Of a stretch of 64,000 bases of DNA, positions 24,781-34,232 are shown piece by piece. Position numbers and translations under genes: made by a program. The stretch is from an uncultured Lachnospiraceae bacterium (GTDB lineage: Bacteria; Bacillota; Clostridia; Lachnospirales; Lachnospiraceae), in NCBI GenBank assembly GCA_910584915.1, contig CAJUDM010000008.1, positions 103,175 through 167,174 of the forward strand. The letters run 5' to 3'. A model generated the notes under the pieces. It ran no database searches. It was not told the DNA's origin and was given only the letters and a program-made list of their open reading frames with translations. Within the stretch, counting starts at the first letter, position 1. Each line of letters starts with the position of its first letter.

Positions 24781-26022
24781 ATGGGACATACATTGATTGA
24801 GAAGATCGTGATGAGAAATACCGGGGAGCCTTCCGTATCGCCGGGGGATATCAAGACGGTGAAAGTGGATCGGGTGATGATCCACGATATCTTTATTCCG
24901 TTTGTGGTGGATAAATTCCGCGAGATGGGCTTTTCGAAGGTCTGGGATCCCGACAGGGTGGTCCTGATCTACGATCATCTGGTGCCCACCAGCGCGGTGG
25001 AGGATGTGAGGCATTTTAAGATCGGGGACGCTTTTGTGAAGGAGCAGGGGCTCACCCATTTTCACAGGGCGGACGGCATCTGCCATCAGCTGATGCCGGA
25101 GATGGGTTACGCGAAGCCGGGGAATATTGTGTTCGGGACGGATTCCCATACGACGACCTACGGGTGCGTGGGCTGTTTTTCCTCGGGGATCGGCTACACG
25201 GAGATGGCGGCTGTGCTGGGCACCGGCGAGATGTGGATCCGGGTGCCGGAGACGATCAAGGTAGTCATCAACGGAAAGCTGCCGCAGGGCGTGTACGCGA
25301 AGGATGTGATTTTGCGCCTGATCGGAGATCTGAGGGCGGACGGCGCCACCTACAAGGCGCTTGAGTTTTCGGGAAGTGCGGTAGAGGAGATGAGCGTTTC
25401 CTCCCGCATGACGATCTCCAACATGGCGATCGAAGCGGGGGCGAAGGCGGCACTGTTTGCGCCGGATGAGAAGACCTGCGCGTATTCCGGGGTGAAGATG
25501 GAGGATGTGGACTGGCTGTACGCGGATGCGGATGCCGGGTACTGCCGGGTGATGGAGTATAAGGCGGAGGAACTTGTGCCTGTTCTCGCCTGTCCGTCCC
25601 AGGTGGACAATATCCATGATGTCTCGGAGCTTGCGGGGACGAAGCTTGATCAGGTGTTTATCGGTTCCTGCACCAACGGGCGGCTGGAGGATCTGGCTGT
25701 GGCGGCGGAGATCTTAAAAGGGAAGAAGGTTGCCCCGTATGTGAAACTGATCGTGACGCCTGCCAGCAGGAGCATTTATCAGGAGGCGGTGAAAGCCGGC
25801 TATATCAGGACACTGGCAAAGGCCGGGGCGATCATCACTCATCCGGGGTGCGGGCTGTGCTGCGGCAGGGCGTGCGGCATCCTGACGGACGGGGAGAGGG
25901 TGCTTGCCACAAACAACAGGAATTTCCTCGGGCGCATGGGGACGTCCAAGGTGGAGATATTCCTCGGCTCGCCGGCGACGGCGGCGGCGTCTGCGGCTGC
26001 GGGGGTTATTACGGAACCATAA
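24781..26022 (+). CDS. leuC: 3-isopropylmalate dehydratase large subunit (LeuC-like), pair 2
   Basis: This 413-aa aconitase-type subunit has LIYDHLVPTSAVEDVRHF, GTDSHTTTYGCVGCFSSGIG, the Fe-S Cys in IGSCTNGR and the pair in HPGCGLCCGRACG. GSCTNGR with HPGCGxC is closer to the classic motif than in pair 1 (GSCNNGR, NPNCSVC). This favours pair 2 as the standard enzyme (inference). I chose ATG 24781 over the in-frame GTG at 24775. Confidence 0.88.
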   Translation: MGHTLIEKIVMRNTGEPSVSPGDIKTVKVDRVMIHDIFIPFVVDKFREMGFSKVWDPDRVVLIYDHLVPTSAVEDVRHFKIGDAFVKEQGLTHFHRADGICHQLMPEMGYAKPGNIVFGTDSHTTTYGCVGCFSSGIGYTEMAAVLGTGEMWIRVPETIKVVINGKLPQGVYAKDVILRLIGDLRADGATYKALEFSGSAVEEMSVSSRMTISNMAIEAGAKAALFAPDEKTCAYSGVKMEDVDWLYADADAGYCRVMEYKAEELVPVLACPSQVDNIHDVSELAGTKLDQVFIGSCTNGRLEDLAVAAEILKGKKVAPYVKLIVTPASRSIYQEAVKAGYIRTLAKAGAIITHPGCGLCCGRACGILTDGERVLATNNRNFLGRMGTSKVEIFLGSPATAAASAAAGVITEP

Positions 26023-26067
26023 TAAAAAACAGCAGATATCCGGAACTGGAATCAGGAGGTATTGATC

Positions 26068-27108
26068 ATGGGCATTTTTGCAACACAGCTCGCCAACGTG
26101 GTGGAGTGGAATGAGAGCGAGGAAGGCGTGCTCTTATGGAAATGGGAGAACGATGAGATCAAGAAGGGCTCCAAACTGATCATCCGCATGGGGCAGGATG
26201 CGGTCTTTATGTATAACGGCAGGCTGGAAGGCATTTTTAAGAACGAGGGGCGTTATGATATTGAATCAGACATTATCCCTTTTCTGACCACGCTCGCAAG
26301 CTTTAAGTTCGGCTTCAACGCGCCGCTGCGCGCGGAGGTGCTGTTTATCAATACAAAAGAACAGCTTGTGAAATGGGGCACAAAGAGCGCGATCAATCTG
26401 CCGGCGCAGGGGCTTCCGGGCGGGATGCCGATCAGGGCTTTCGGCACGTTCAGCTGTAAGGTGGACGAGGCGGAAGTGATGATCGACAAGATCGCGGGGG
26501 TAAAGAAACGTTTCACGGTCGGGGATGTGAAGGAACGCATCATTGCCAATCTGGATCAGCTTCTGATGAGCTGGATCGGCAGGGAAGGCAGGGATATCTT
26601 TAATCTCCAGATGGACGCGGCAAATATCGCCAAAGGGATCGCATCAGATCTGGATAAGGATATGCAGAGGATCGGCATCACCATTACGGACTTTAACATC
26701 GAGAGTTTCTCCTACCCGGAAGAGATCAGGAAGATGCAGGAGAAGGCTGCTGCGCAGGCGATGGTCTCCGATGTGAACAAGTATCAGCAGGTCGCTTTGG
26801 CGGACTCTCTCGGAAAGGGCGGGAGCCATGGCGGTGGCGTCGCCTCGGATATGGTACAGCTCCAGATGGGCATGGCGATGGGACAGCAGATGGTGCAGGG
26901 CATGATGGGACAGAATACGGCGAACCAGGGTCCGATGCAGCAGAATCAGTCGGCATCGCCTGCGGGAACTGCATACCAGAGCCAGGCGCCGTCGCCCGGG
27001 GGAGTATCGCCTCTTCCGTCTGTATCGCCGAAATTCTGTCCGAACTGCGGAACTCCTACGAACGGGATGAAGTTCTGCGGGAACTGCGGGAGCCAGCTCT
27101 TTGTGTAG
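26068..27108 (+). CDS. SPFH/virion-core-like protein with C-terminal zinc ribbon
   Basis: This 346-aa protein starts at ATG 26068 behind CAGGAGG. Residues ~1-240 match the YdjI-like SPFH family (NVVEWNESEEGVLLWKW, YDIESDIIPFL, DFNIESFSYPEEIRKMQEKAAAQ). A Met/Gln-rich linker and a C-terminal zinc ribbon CPNCG..FCGNCG (last ~22 residues) follow. SPFH proteins form membrane-associated oligomers; the exact role of this subfamily is not known. Confidence 0.82.
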   Translation: MGIFATQLANVVEWNESEEGVLLWKWENDEIKKGSKLIIRMGQDAVFMYNGRLEGIFKNEGRYDIESDIIPFLTTLASFKFGFNAPLRAEVLFINTKEQLVKWGTKSAINLPAQGLPGGMPIRAFGTFSCKVDEAEVMIDKIAGVKKRFTVGDVKERIIANLDQLLMSWIGREGRDIFNLQMDAANIAKGIASDLDKDMQRIGITITDFNIESFSYPEEIRKMQEKAAAQAMVSDVNKYQQVALADSLGKGGSHGGGVASDMVQLQMGMAMGQQMVQGMMGQNTANQGPMQQNQSASPAGTAYQSQAPSPGGVSPLPSVSPKFCPNCGTPTNGMKFCGNCGSQLFV

Positions 27109-27231
27109 AAAATGGTATCTGGCGGATAGTGCGGGTGAAGGATAAGAGCAGCGGCAACGCTGCAGTGGGTATTTGGCAGGTGAGAGCGGCTGATAGTAAA
27201 GTGAATGAGGTTATCGCGCAAGGTGAAAGCT

Positions 27232-27699
27232 ATGAGAAAAGCGGGCATACTGTTTAGAGTAGTATGTATTGTTATACTATTGTTAATGATATCCCTGATG
27301 ATCTTACAAAACATCAGTCGAATGAAGGGAACGATAAGTATATACTTTGATGAAGAAAAATATTTCCTGGAGGGGTTGGAGTGCAACTATGTCGGAGGAG
27401 GCAATGAGAGATTAATATGTGAAAAGGGTCCTTCATTTACCAGTTTCAGGAATCACGGCCTGCGGCATGGTATGTATGAATATTCTTTTGCCATACGTAA
27501 GGAAGATTTTGATCAGAGAGTGAAGGTTATGGTATTTAAAACGAATTGGTGGGAGGTATACAATATCGATTTAAAAATCAATGTATATCAAAATAATGGC
27601 GCATGGGAGACAGATGTTTTCACCGATATAGATGGTTATACTTATCACGAAACATATCGCGGCACTGAAAATGAGGAGATAGTATTTCGTGTTGAATGA
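27232..27699 (+). CDS. 155-aa membrane-anchored protein of unknown function
   Basis: The start is ATG 27232 behind AAGGTG. One N-terminal membrane span (about residues 6-25, VVCIVILLLMISLMIL) is followed by a beta-rich extracytoplasmic part (ISIYFDEEKYFLEGLECNY). I recognise no family. GC is lower than in its neighbours, suggesting an accessory gene. Confidence 0.6.
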   Translation: MRKAGILFRVVCIVILLLMISLMILQNISRMKGTISIYFDEEKYFLEGLECNYVGGGNERLICEKGPSFTSFRNHGLRHGMYEYSFAIRKEDFDQRVKVMVFKTNWWEVYNIDLKINVYQNNGAWETDVFTDIDGYTYHETYRGTENEEIVFRVE

Positions 27700-27783
27700 C
27701 ATTTTCACACTGTATGGAAAATGTCTTCCGGCTGGAGAAACAGAACGATACAAAACCAACAAAAGACGGGCATGAGGAGATAA

Positions 27784-30354
27784 ATGAGCATATATGATAC
27801 ATTGAACGATAAACAAAAGGAGGCGGTCTTCTGCACGGAAGGGCCGCTTCTGATATTGGCGGGGGCGGGCAGTGGCAAGACGAGAGTGCTGACCCATCGG
27901 ATCGCCTACCTGATCGACCGGTGCGGCGTGAATCCCTGGCATATCCTTGCGATCACGTTCACAAACAAGGCGGCGGGGGAGATGCGGGAGAGGGTGGACA
28001 AGCTGGTGGGTTTCGGCTCAGAGAGCATCTGGGTATCCACGTTCCATTCCGCCTGTGTAAAGATCCTGCACCGGCATATCGACCTGTTGGGGTATGATAC
28101 AAATTTTACGATCTATGACACGGACGATCAGAAGACGGTGATGAAGGATGTCTGCAAGAAATTACAGATCGACACGAAGCAGGTTAAAGAGCGGGCGATC
28201 TTGAATATCATATCGAACGCGAAGAACGAGCTGATCAGCGCGGAGAAGTTTGCCAAGGCGGCGTCCTGGGACTTTACGCAGCAGAAGGCAGCGGCGGCTT
28301 ACACGGAGTACCAGCAGACGTTAAAGAAAAACAACGCGCTGGATTTTGACGACCTGATCATGCTGACCGTGGAACTTTTCCGGACAAGACCGGAGGTTCT
28401 GGAGAATTACCAGAACCGTTTTTCCTATATCATGGTGGACGAGTATCAGGACACGAACACGGCGCAGTTTGAGCTGGTGCGGCTGCTTGCATCCGGCAGC
28501 AGAAATCTCTGTGTGGTGGGGGATGACGATCAGTCCATCTACAAATTCCGGGGGGCGAATATCCGCAATATCCTGGATTTTGAGAAGGTGTATCCCGAGG
28601 CGAAGGTGGTGAGGCTGGAGCAGAATTACCGCTCCACCCAGAGCATTCTGGACGCCGCCAACGCCGTGATCCGCAACAACCAGGGCAGAAAGAGCAAGAC
28701 GCTCTGGACGGACAAAGGCGAGGGGCGGCATGTCCGGTTTCAACAGTTTGAGTCCGCCTATGAGGAGGCGGAATTTATCGCTGACGATATCGCGAGGAAG
28801 TACCGGAAGAAGGAGGGAACTTTTTCGGATTTTGCCATTCTGTACCGCACCAACGCGCAGGCGCGTATGCTGGAGGAGCGTATGGTGATGGAGGGAATCC
28901 CCTACCATGTGGTGGGCGGCGTAAACTTTTATGCCCGCAGGGAGATCAAGGATCTGCTGGCGTATCTGAAGACGATCGACAATGGGCTGGATGATGTGGC
29001 GGCAAAGCGCATTATCAATGTGCCCAAGCGGGGGATCGGCGCGTCCACGGTGCAGCGGGTGCAGGATTACGCGGATGAAAAGGGCATCAGTTTTTACAAT
29101 GCCCTGCGGGAGGCGCGGGATATCCCGGGGATCGGGAGGGGATTGTCCAAGCTGTCCTCTTTTGTGACCATGATCCAGGCCTTCCGCGGGAAGATGGAAT
29201 TTTATTCTCTGAAAGAACTGATCGAGGACATTCTGGAACAGACGGGATATCTGGAGGAACTTCGCTCATCCGACGAGGAGGATGCGGACGATCGGATCGA
29301 CAATGTGGAGGAGCTTGTGAGCAAGCTTGTCTCCTATGAGGAGAGCGCGGAGAATCCATCCTTGAGCGAGTTTTTGGAGGAGGTGGCGCTCGTCAGTGAT
29401 ATCGACAATGTGGCGGGGGGCGACGGCAGAGTGCTCCTGATGACGTTACATTCCGCCAAGGGGCTGGAATTTCCCTATGTGTACCTGGCGGGGCTCGAGG
29501 ACGGGCTGTTTCCCAGTTATATGTCCATCATATCGGAAGATATGGAGGACATCGAGGAGGAGCGAAGGCTCGCCTATGTGGGCATCACAAGGGCGATGGA
29601 TGAGCTGATGCTGACCTGTGCGAAGAAGCGGATGGTGCGCGGGGAGACGCAGTACAACGCGGTGAGCCGGTTTGTCAGGGAGATCCCGGCGGAGCTGATC
29701 GACGGGTATGTCCCGCCGCTTCGGAGGTGGCGGGATGAGGATGATCTTAGTTTCGATGACGACGAGCCATTGCCGTTTTTTGAACGGTCGGGGCGGAAAT
29801 TCGGGGACGGACAGGGAAGCTTCGGAGGAACGTCCGGAGGGGCGTCGGGGAATCGTTTTGGCGGCGGATCGATGGGGAGTGCCGCAGACGGTTCGTTGAG
29901 GAATGGCAAAGGCCGCGGCGGTGCGTCAGGAGCTCCGGGAGGAAGCTATGGAAGGAATTTTGGAGGCGATTCGGCGGTAAATGCCGGGAATGCTTCAGGG
30001 AACAGTTATGGCAGCATGTCGGGAGGATCCGGAAAAGGTTACGGCAGCAGTTCCATGCACACCTTTGGAAACGGCGGCCTGAGGCGGGTGACGAGGACGG
30101 CGGAGGAAGACAAGCCTTTTATCGCCAGGGGAGTTTCCGCCCTGCAGAATGTAAACGGTCTCTCGAAAGGAGTGCAGGCGCCCGGGAGTGCGCCGGATTA
30201 CGGCGTCGGCGACAGGGTACTGCATACCAAGTACGGTGAGGGAACTGTGACAGGGCTTGAGAAGGGGACGAAGGATTATCAGGTGACGGTGGAGTTTGAC
30301 ACAGTTGGTAAACGGTCGATGTATGCGGGGTTTGCGAAGTTGAGAAAATTGTAA
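27784..30354 (+). CDS. pcrA: UvrD/PcrA-type ATP-dependent DNA helicase
   Basis: This 856-aa protein has all superfamily 1A motifs: LAGAGSGKTRVLTHRI (Walker A), ITFTNKAAGEMRERV, VDEYQDTN, GDDDQSIYKFRGA, LEQNYRST, TLHSAKGLEFPYVYL and VGITRA. A ~120-residue Gly/Ser-rich linker follows, and then the C-terminal Tudor-like PcrA domain (GVGDRVLHTKYGEGTV). PcrA unwinds DNA in repair and removes RecA and stalled polymerase; its C-terminal domain binds RNA polymerase. The long Gly-rich linker is larger than in B. subtilis PcrA. Confidence 0.93.
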   Translation: MSIYDTLNDKQKEAVFCTEGPLLILAGAGSGKTRVLTHRIAYLIDRCGVNPWHILAITFTNKAAGEMRERVDKLVGFGSESIWVSTFHSACVKILHRHIDLLGYDTNFTIYDTDDQKTVMKDVCKKLQIDTKQVKERAILNIISNAKNELISAEKFAKAASWDFTQQKAAAAYTEYQQTLKKNNALDFDDLIMLTVELFRTRPEVLENYQNRFSYIMVDEYQDTNTAQFELVRLLASGSRNLCVVGDDDQSIYKFRGANIRNILDFEKVYPEAKVVRLEQNYRSTQSILDAANAVIRNNQGRKSKTLWTDKGEGRHVRFQQFESAYEEAEFIADDIARKYRKKEGTFSDFAILYRTNAQARMLEERMVMEGIPYHVVGGVNFYARREIKDLLAYLKTIDNGLDDVAAKRIINVPKRGIGASTVQRVQDYADEKGISFYNALREARDIPGIGRGLSKLSSFVTMIQAFRGKMEFYSLKELIEDILEQTGYLEELRSSDEEDADDRIDNVEELVSKLVSYEESAENPSLSEFLEEVALVSDIDNVAGGDGRVLLMTLHSAKGLEFPYVYLAGLEDGLFPSYMSIISEDMEDIEEERRLAYVGITRAMDELMLTCAKKRMVRGETQYNAVSRFVREIPAELIDGYVPPLRRWRDEDDLSFDDDEPLPFFERSGRKFGDGQGSFGGTSGGASGNRFGGGSMGSAADGSLRNGKGRGGASGAPGGSYGRNFGGDSAVNAGNASGNSYGSMSGGSGKGYGSSSMHTFGNGGLRRVTRTAEEDKPFIARGVSALQNVNGLSKGVQAPGSAPDYGVGDRVLHTKYGEGTVTGLEKGTKDYQVTVEFDTVGKRSMYAGFAKLRKL

Positions 30355-30534
30355 TTTTATAACAGTGAAGTCTAAAGGCTGTGGGTTATGTAGTGGTTAT
30401 GGAGTTTTATAAAATTTTCGATTAAGTGTAGTAAAAAGATGGAATTCATGATATACTAAGACAAATGTGGGTGTTAGAGACACTGTGAAGTATTTACAGA
30501 AGGAAAAATATTAAAATAAGGGAGGTATTGCTTC

Positions 30535-30819
30535 ATGGAAGAAAAGTATCGCGCAGTGATGGAGTCATTGAACAGGATTACAAAGAGGGAAGAGGAGAAG
30601 CGGGATATCAGCAAGATGGTGACATGCGTGCTGATCGTGCTTGCTATTCTGGCGGCTATCGGCGGTGCTGCTTACGCAATATACCGTCTGATGTCAAGGT
30701 GTGATCTGGAGGACTTCGAGGATGAGTTCGAGGACGACTTTGACGACGAGTTCTTTGAGGACGAGGAGGAAGCGGAGAAGGAAGAAGAACCTGCGGAGGA
30801 GAAGAAAGCGGAAGAGTAA
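30535..30819 (+). CDS. 94-aa single-span protein with a highly acidic tail
   Basis: GGGAGG precedes ATG 30535. A basic cytoplasmic N-terminus (MESLNRITKREEEK) is followed by a membrane span (about residues 28-48) and a tail of ~45 residues that is almost all Asp, Glu and Phe, ending in a Lys/Glu-rich stretch. Similar small proteins are common in Lachnospiraceae; function is unknown. Confidence 0.65.
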   Translation: MEEKYRAVMESLNRITKREEEKRDISKMVTCVLIVLAILAAIGGAAYAIYRLMSRCDLEDFEDEFEDDFDDEFFEDEEEAEKEEEPAEEKKAEE

Positions 30820-31097
30820 GAGTTAAAGATGTCTGCGGAGAAGAAGTCGGGAGAGTATGAGATGTCTGGATGTTCTCCGTGATAAATATGGAAAAAGCGG
30901 AAAGTGTGGACGGTTTTGTCTGCACTTTCTTTTGTTGGTGGAAGGGTGCAGGCAGGGCGCGTGAGTGTTGGCTGGGATAAGCTTTGTGTGCGGAGTACAT
31001 GACTGCTGATTTGCTCAGAGGAGGCTTGCTGTATCAGTCGGTTGAAAAAATAGATGGTACAGAAATGAAGATTAATACAAAGAAGGAAAGCGAGTGT

Positions 31098-32810
31098 ATG
31101 AAAAAGGGACAGATTCTGGAAGGCATTGTGGAACGGGTGGATTTTCCGAATAAGGGAGTCGTAAGAGTCAGGGAGGAAAACGGCGAGGAGGCAGTCTGTA
31201 TCGTGAAAAACGTACTGCCGGGGCAGAAAGTTTCCTTCTGTGTGCAGAAAAAGAGAGGCGGAAGGGCGGAGGGACGGCTTTTAGAGGTGCTCGGGAGAGC
31301 GGAGAATGAGGTGGAGAGTCCCTGTCCGCATTTCGGGTTCTGCGGCGGGTGCCTGTACCACAATCTGTCCTATGAGGAGCAGTGCCGGTTGAAAGAGGAA
31401 CAGGTGAGGCGGCTGCTTACGCCGGTGCTGGAAGGGCAGGGAGAGTGGCAGTTTGAGGGAATCAGACAGAGCCCTGCGGTGTACGGTTACCGAAATAAGA
31501 TGGAGTTTACCTTCGGGGATGAGGTGAAGGACGGACCACTGTCGGTGGGATTACATAAGAGGGGCGGCTTTTATGATATCATCACGGTTTCCGGCTGTCT
31601 GATCATGGATGGGGATTACAGACGGATTCTGGCGGCGGTGAGGGAGTATTTTGCGGGGCTTGGGCTGCCGTTCTTTCACCGGCTCAGGCATACCGGCTTT
31701 CTGCGGCATCTGTTGGTGCGCAAGGGGGCAAAGACCGGGGAGATCCTTGTGGCGCTTGTGACGACGAGCGGGATCGACAGTGTGGTGAGGAAGGAGAGAG
31801 AGGGGACTTCTGATGGAAGCGATTGTGTGGAGGATAGAAGAGAAAATATCGGTTTCATGACGGAAAAAATGATTCAGGAGGCTGAGAATACAGTTTCAGG
31901 ATTGGGCAGGACATCTTCGAATCAGGAGGAAATCGGTGCTGTGGTAGAAGAGATGGCATCGCCGTTGGAGAATGATGTTCTCGATATGAGCGGTTTCGCA
32001 GAGATGCTCCTTGGGCTGCCGCTGGAGGGGAAGATCGTCGGCGTTCTTCACATGGTCAATGATTCGGTGGCGGACGTGGTGCGAAGCGATGAGACGAGGA
32101 TACTTTACGGGAGGGATTATTTTTACGAGGAGATTTTGGGGTTGCGCTTTAAAATTTCGGCGTTTTCCTTTTTCCAGACCAATTCGCCGGGGGCGGAGGT
32201 TTTGTACGGCACGGCGAGGGAGTTTGTCGGAGATCTCGGCGGCGGTGAGAGCGCGGAAGGAGCGGAAGAGGCAGGGGAAGCGAAGCGGGATCAGGTGGTG
32301 TTCGACCTGTACAGCGGCACGGGGACGATCGCTCAGCTGATGGCGCCTGCGGCGAAGAAGGTGGTCGGTGTGGAGATCGTGGAGGAGGCTGTGGATGCCG
32401 CCAGGGAGAACGCGGCGTTGAACGGGTTGAATAACTGTGAATTTATAGCGGGGGATGTACTGAAGGTGCTGGACGAGCTGGAGGAGAAGCCGGATCTCAT
32501 CATACTGGATCCGCCGAGGGACGGCGTGCATCCGAAGGCGCTCGGGAAGATACTCGCCTACGGGGTGGAGAGGATCGTCTATATTTCGTGTAAGCCGACG
32601 AGCCTGGCGCGGGATCTGGAGAGGTTTCTGGAGGAAGGATATCGGGTGGAGAGGGTGGTATGCTGCGATATGTTTCCGTGGACGGGGAATGTGGAGACGG
32701 TATGCCTCTTGAGCAACCTAAAACCTGATACAAAAGTCAGGATCAATGTGGATATGGAAGACTATTATCGTAATAAGGATGCAGAGAAAACTCAAGCACA
32801 GCTTGAATAA
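31098..32810 (+). CDS. rlmD: 23S rRNA (uracil-5-)-methyltransferase, RlmD/RlmCD family
   Basis: This 570-aa protein starts at ATG 31098 behind AAGGAAAG. It has an N-terminal TRAM domain (residues ~1-60), a 4Fe-4S site (CPHFGFCGGC and an upstream part) and a C-terminal SAM domain. That domain has SFFQTNSPGAEVLY, DLYSGTGTIAQLM, ILDPPRDGVHP and the catalytic ISCKPTSLARDL. It methylates a uridine of 23S rRNA with SAM. An insert of ~70 poorly conserved residues (about 235-300) and a short charged tail after the usual end are unusual. Confidence 0.9.
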   Translation: MKKGQILEGIVERVDFPNKGVVRVREENGEEAVCIVKNVLPGQKVSFCVQKKRGGRAEGRLLEVLGRAENEVESPCPHFGFCGGCLYHNLSYEEQCRLKEEQVRRLLTPVLEGQGEWQFEGIRQSPAVYGYRNKMEFTFGDEVKDGPLSVGLHKRGGFYDIITVSGCLIMDGDYRRILAAVREYFAGLGLPFFHRLRHTGFLRHLLVRKGAKTGEILVALVTTSGIDSVVRKEREGTSDGSDCVEDRRENIGFMTEKMIQEAENTVSGLGRTSSNQEEIGAVVEEMASPLENDVLDMSGFAEMLLGLPLEGKIVGVLHMVNDSVADVVRSDETRILYGRDYFYEEILGLRFKISAFSFFQTNSPGAEVLYGTAREFVGDLGGGESAEGAEEAGEAKRDQVVFDLYSGTGTIAQLMAPAAKKVVGVEIVEEAVDAARENAALNGLNNCEFIAGDVLKVLDELEEKPDLIILDPPRDGVHPKALGKILAYGVERIVYISCKPTSLARDLERFLEEGYRVERVVCCDMFPWTGNVETVCLLSNLKPDTKVRINVDMEDYYRNKDAEKTQAQLE

Positions 32811-32890
32811 AAAATTATGATCTCTATCCGGGCTTGCTGAACATTTTGCATGTTCTTTTGTATGATGATCGTGGAAGGAAGGTGTGCAGG

Positions 32891-33193
32891 ATGAAAGAAA
32901 AGACAGACATCTCTATTTTGAATCAGCAGATTTTAGATGCCCTGAAAAGTAAGTGGAAAGCAGAGTTTGCAGAGAAAAAAGAAGAATGGGATAAAAACCC
33001 AGGGTGGCCTGCGAAACTTGTTAAAACAAAGTTTGTACTGAATGGCGTGAAGTACAGTTTGTTTCCGACTGACATCGGACTGACTCATGATTGCTGGGAT
33101 CAGGGATTTATGGAAACTGTCCAGGCAGATATCAGTAAGGATCTGGAAGAGTATGGAGCCGTAGATATCCACAGTATCGGATTTATCGATTAG
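32891..33193 (+). CDS. 100-aa protein of unknown function
   Basis: The start is ATG 32891, preceded by GGAAGGAAGGTG. It is a small soluble alpha/beta protein (NQQILDALKSKWKAEF, FVLNGVKYSLFPTDIGL, DLEEYGAVDIHSIGFID). I recognise no family. It is followed by the palindrome-rich leader of the XRE-HD gene. Confidence 0.55.
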   Translation: MKEKTDISILNQQILDALKSKWKAEFAEKKEEWDKNPGWPAKLVKTKFVLNGVKYSLFPTDIGLTHDCWDQGFMETVQADISKDLEEYGAVDIHSIGFID

Positions 33194-33194
33194 G

Positions 33195-33302
33195 AAAGAG
33201 TGAAAGATTTTCAATCTTTCGCCCACAAGTTTGTGTCTGCGCTGCATCCACAAACTTGATATATGCATAGTCTCAATAAATTGAGACAAAGCAGCGCAGA
33301 AA
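33195..33302 (+). promoter_or_regulatory. palindrome-rich leader with competing stems
   Basis: Four perfect inverted repeats lie within 100 bases: GAAAGATT/AATCTTTC (33202-33220), CAAGTTTGTG/CACAAACTTG (33226-33258), GTCTCAAT/ATTGAGAC (33270-33287), and CTGCGCTGC/GCAGCGCAG (33237-33245 with 33291-33299). The 5' arm of the last lies in the loop of the second, so the stems form a pseudoknot or alternate with each other. The leader ends at the GGGGGGAG ribosome binding site of the XRE-HD gene. Control of that gene is inferred. Confidence 0.55.
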
Positions 33303-33314
33303 TGGGGGGAGACA

Positions 33315-34130
33315 ATGAGTATAGGTGCAAACATACGGAGATTAAGAGAGGAAAAAGGCTTTACGCAGGAAAAGATCGCCGATGAGCTGGATGTCTCTTT
33401 CCAGGCCGTATCGTCCTGGGAAAGAGACGAATATAAGCCCGATATTGACAAGCTGCTGAAGCTGGCTGAGGTCTTTGACGTCTCTGTCTCCGCATTGGCT
33501 GAAGAAAAGCGAAAGGTTTTTAAGACCAGAGATACGATATATGATTGGGAGCACATGAAGACTTATGTAAAGACCACCGCCAGGAATTTTCAGATGCCGG
33601 ATACATTAAAAGCAGTGGACTTTGCTGTTGCGGCGCATGAGGGTCAAAAAAGGAAAAGATCAGACACTCCGTATATCTATCATCCGCTTAATATGGCTTG
33701 TCATGCTCTGTCTATGGGAATTAAAGAAGACGCTGTTATCGCCGCGCTTCTTCTTCATGATGTGATCGAGGATTGCAATAAGACGGAGAGTGATCTGCCG
33801 GTCGGCGAGGAGGCAAAAAGAATAGTGGTTCTTGTGACACATAAAAAGACGACTGATGCAGACAGGGAGGCAGTCATGGTTTCCTACTATGACGCGATCG
33901 CTGCAAATACAAAAGCGGCGTTGGTCAAGTGTATAGATCGGTGCAACAATCTGACTACGATGTCCTGGGGACTCAGCAGGGAGAGGATTTACCGGATGAT
34001 CACTGAGACAGAAAAATACTATCCGGAGTTGTTGAAAGCGGTCAAATCGACCACGGAGTACGGTGATGCGGCATGGCTTCTGCAGTATCAGATGGAAAGT
34101 ATGCTGGATATATATAAAAGGCTGATGTGA
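33315..34130 (+). CDS. XRE helix-turn-helix fused to a RelA/SpoT-type HD domain
   Basis: This is a 271-aa protein. Residues 1-62 are an XRE HTH (NIRRLREEKGFTQEKIADEL, FQAVSSWERDEYKPDI). Residues ~95-200 are an HD hydrolase of the SpoT/MESH1 type: YIYHPLNMACHALSMG, then AALLLHDVIEDC with His148/Asp149. SpoT-type HD domains remove pyrophosphate from (p)ppGpp; that substrate is inferred, not shown. No synthetase domain is present. A nucleotide-hydrolysing DNA-binding protein about 100 bases before a nucleotide-signalling operon (CARF-HEPN/mCpol) may regulate it or sense nucleotides. Alternatively it is an unrelated stress regulator. Confidence 0.8.
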   Translation: MSIGANIRRLREEKGFTQEKIADELDVSFQAVSSWERDEYKPDIDKLLKLAEVFDVSVSALAEEKRKVFKTRDTIYDWEHMKTYVKTTARNFQMPDTLKAVDFAVAAHEGQKRKRSDTPYIYHPLNMACHALSMGIKEDAVIAALLLHDVIEDCNKTESDLPVGEEAKRIVVLVTHKKTTDADREAVMVSYYDAIAANTKAALVKCIDRCNNLTTMSWGLSRERIYRMITETEKYYPELLKAVKSTTEYGDAAWLLQYQMESMLDIYKRLM

Positions 34131-34232
34131 TCATATATTGCAAGGCCAATGGGCAAAAAAATGTGTCTAAGATGACGAACCTGGAGAAGAAAGCGTTCTT
34201 CCGGAACTTTATACATACTGAGAGGATTAAAT

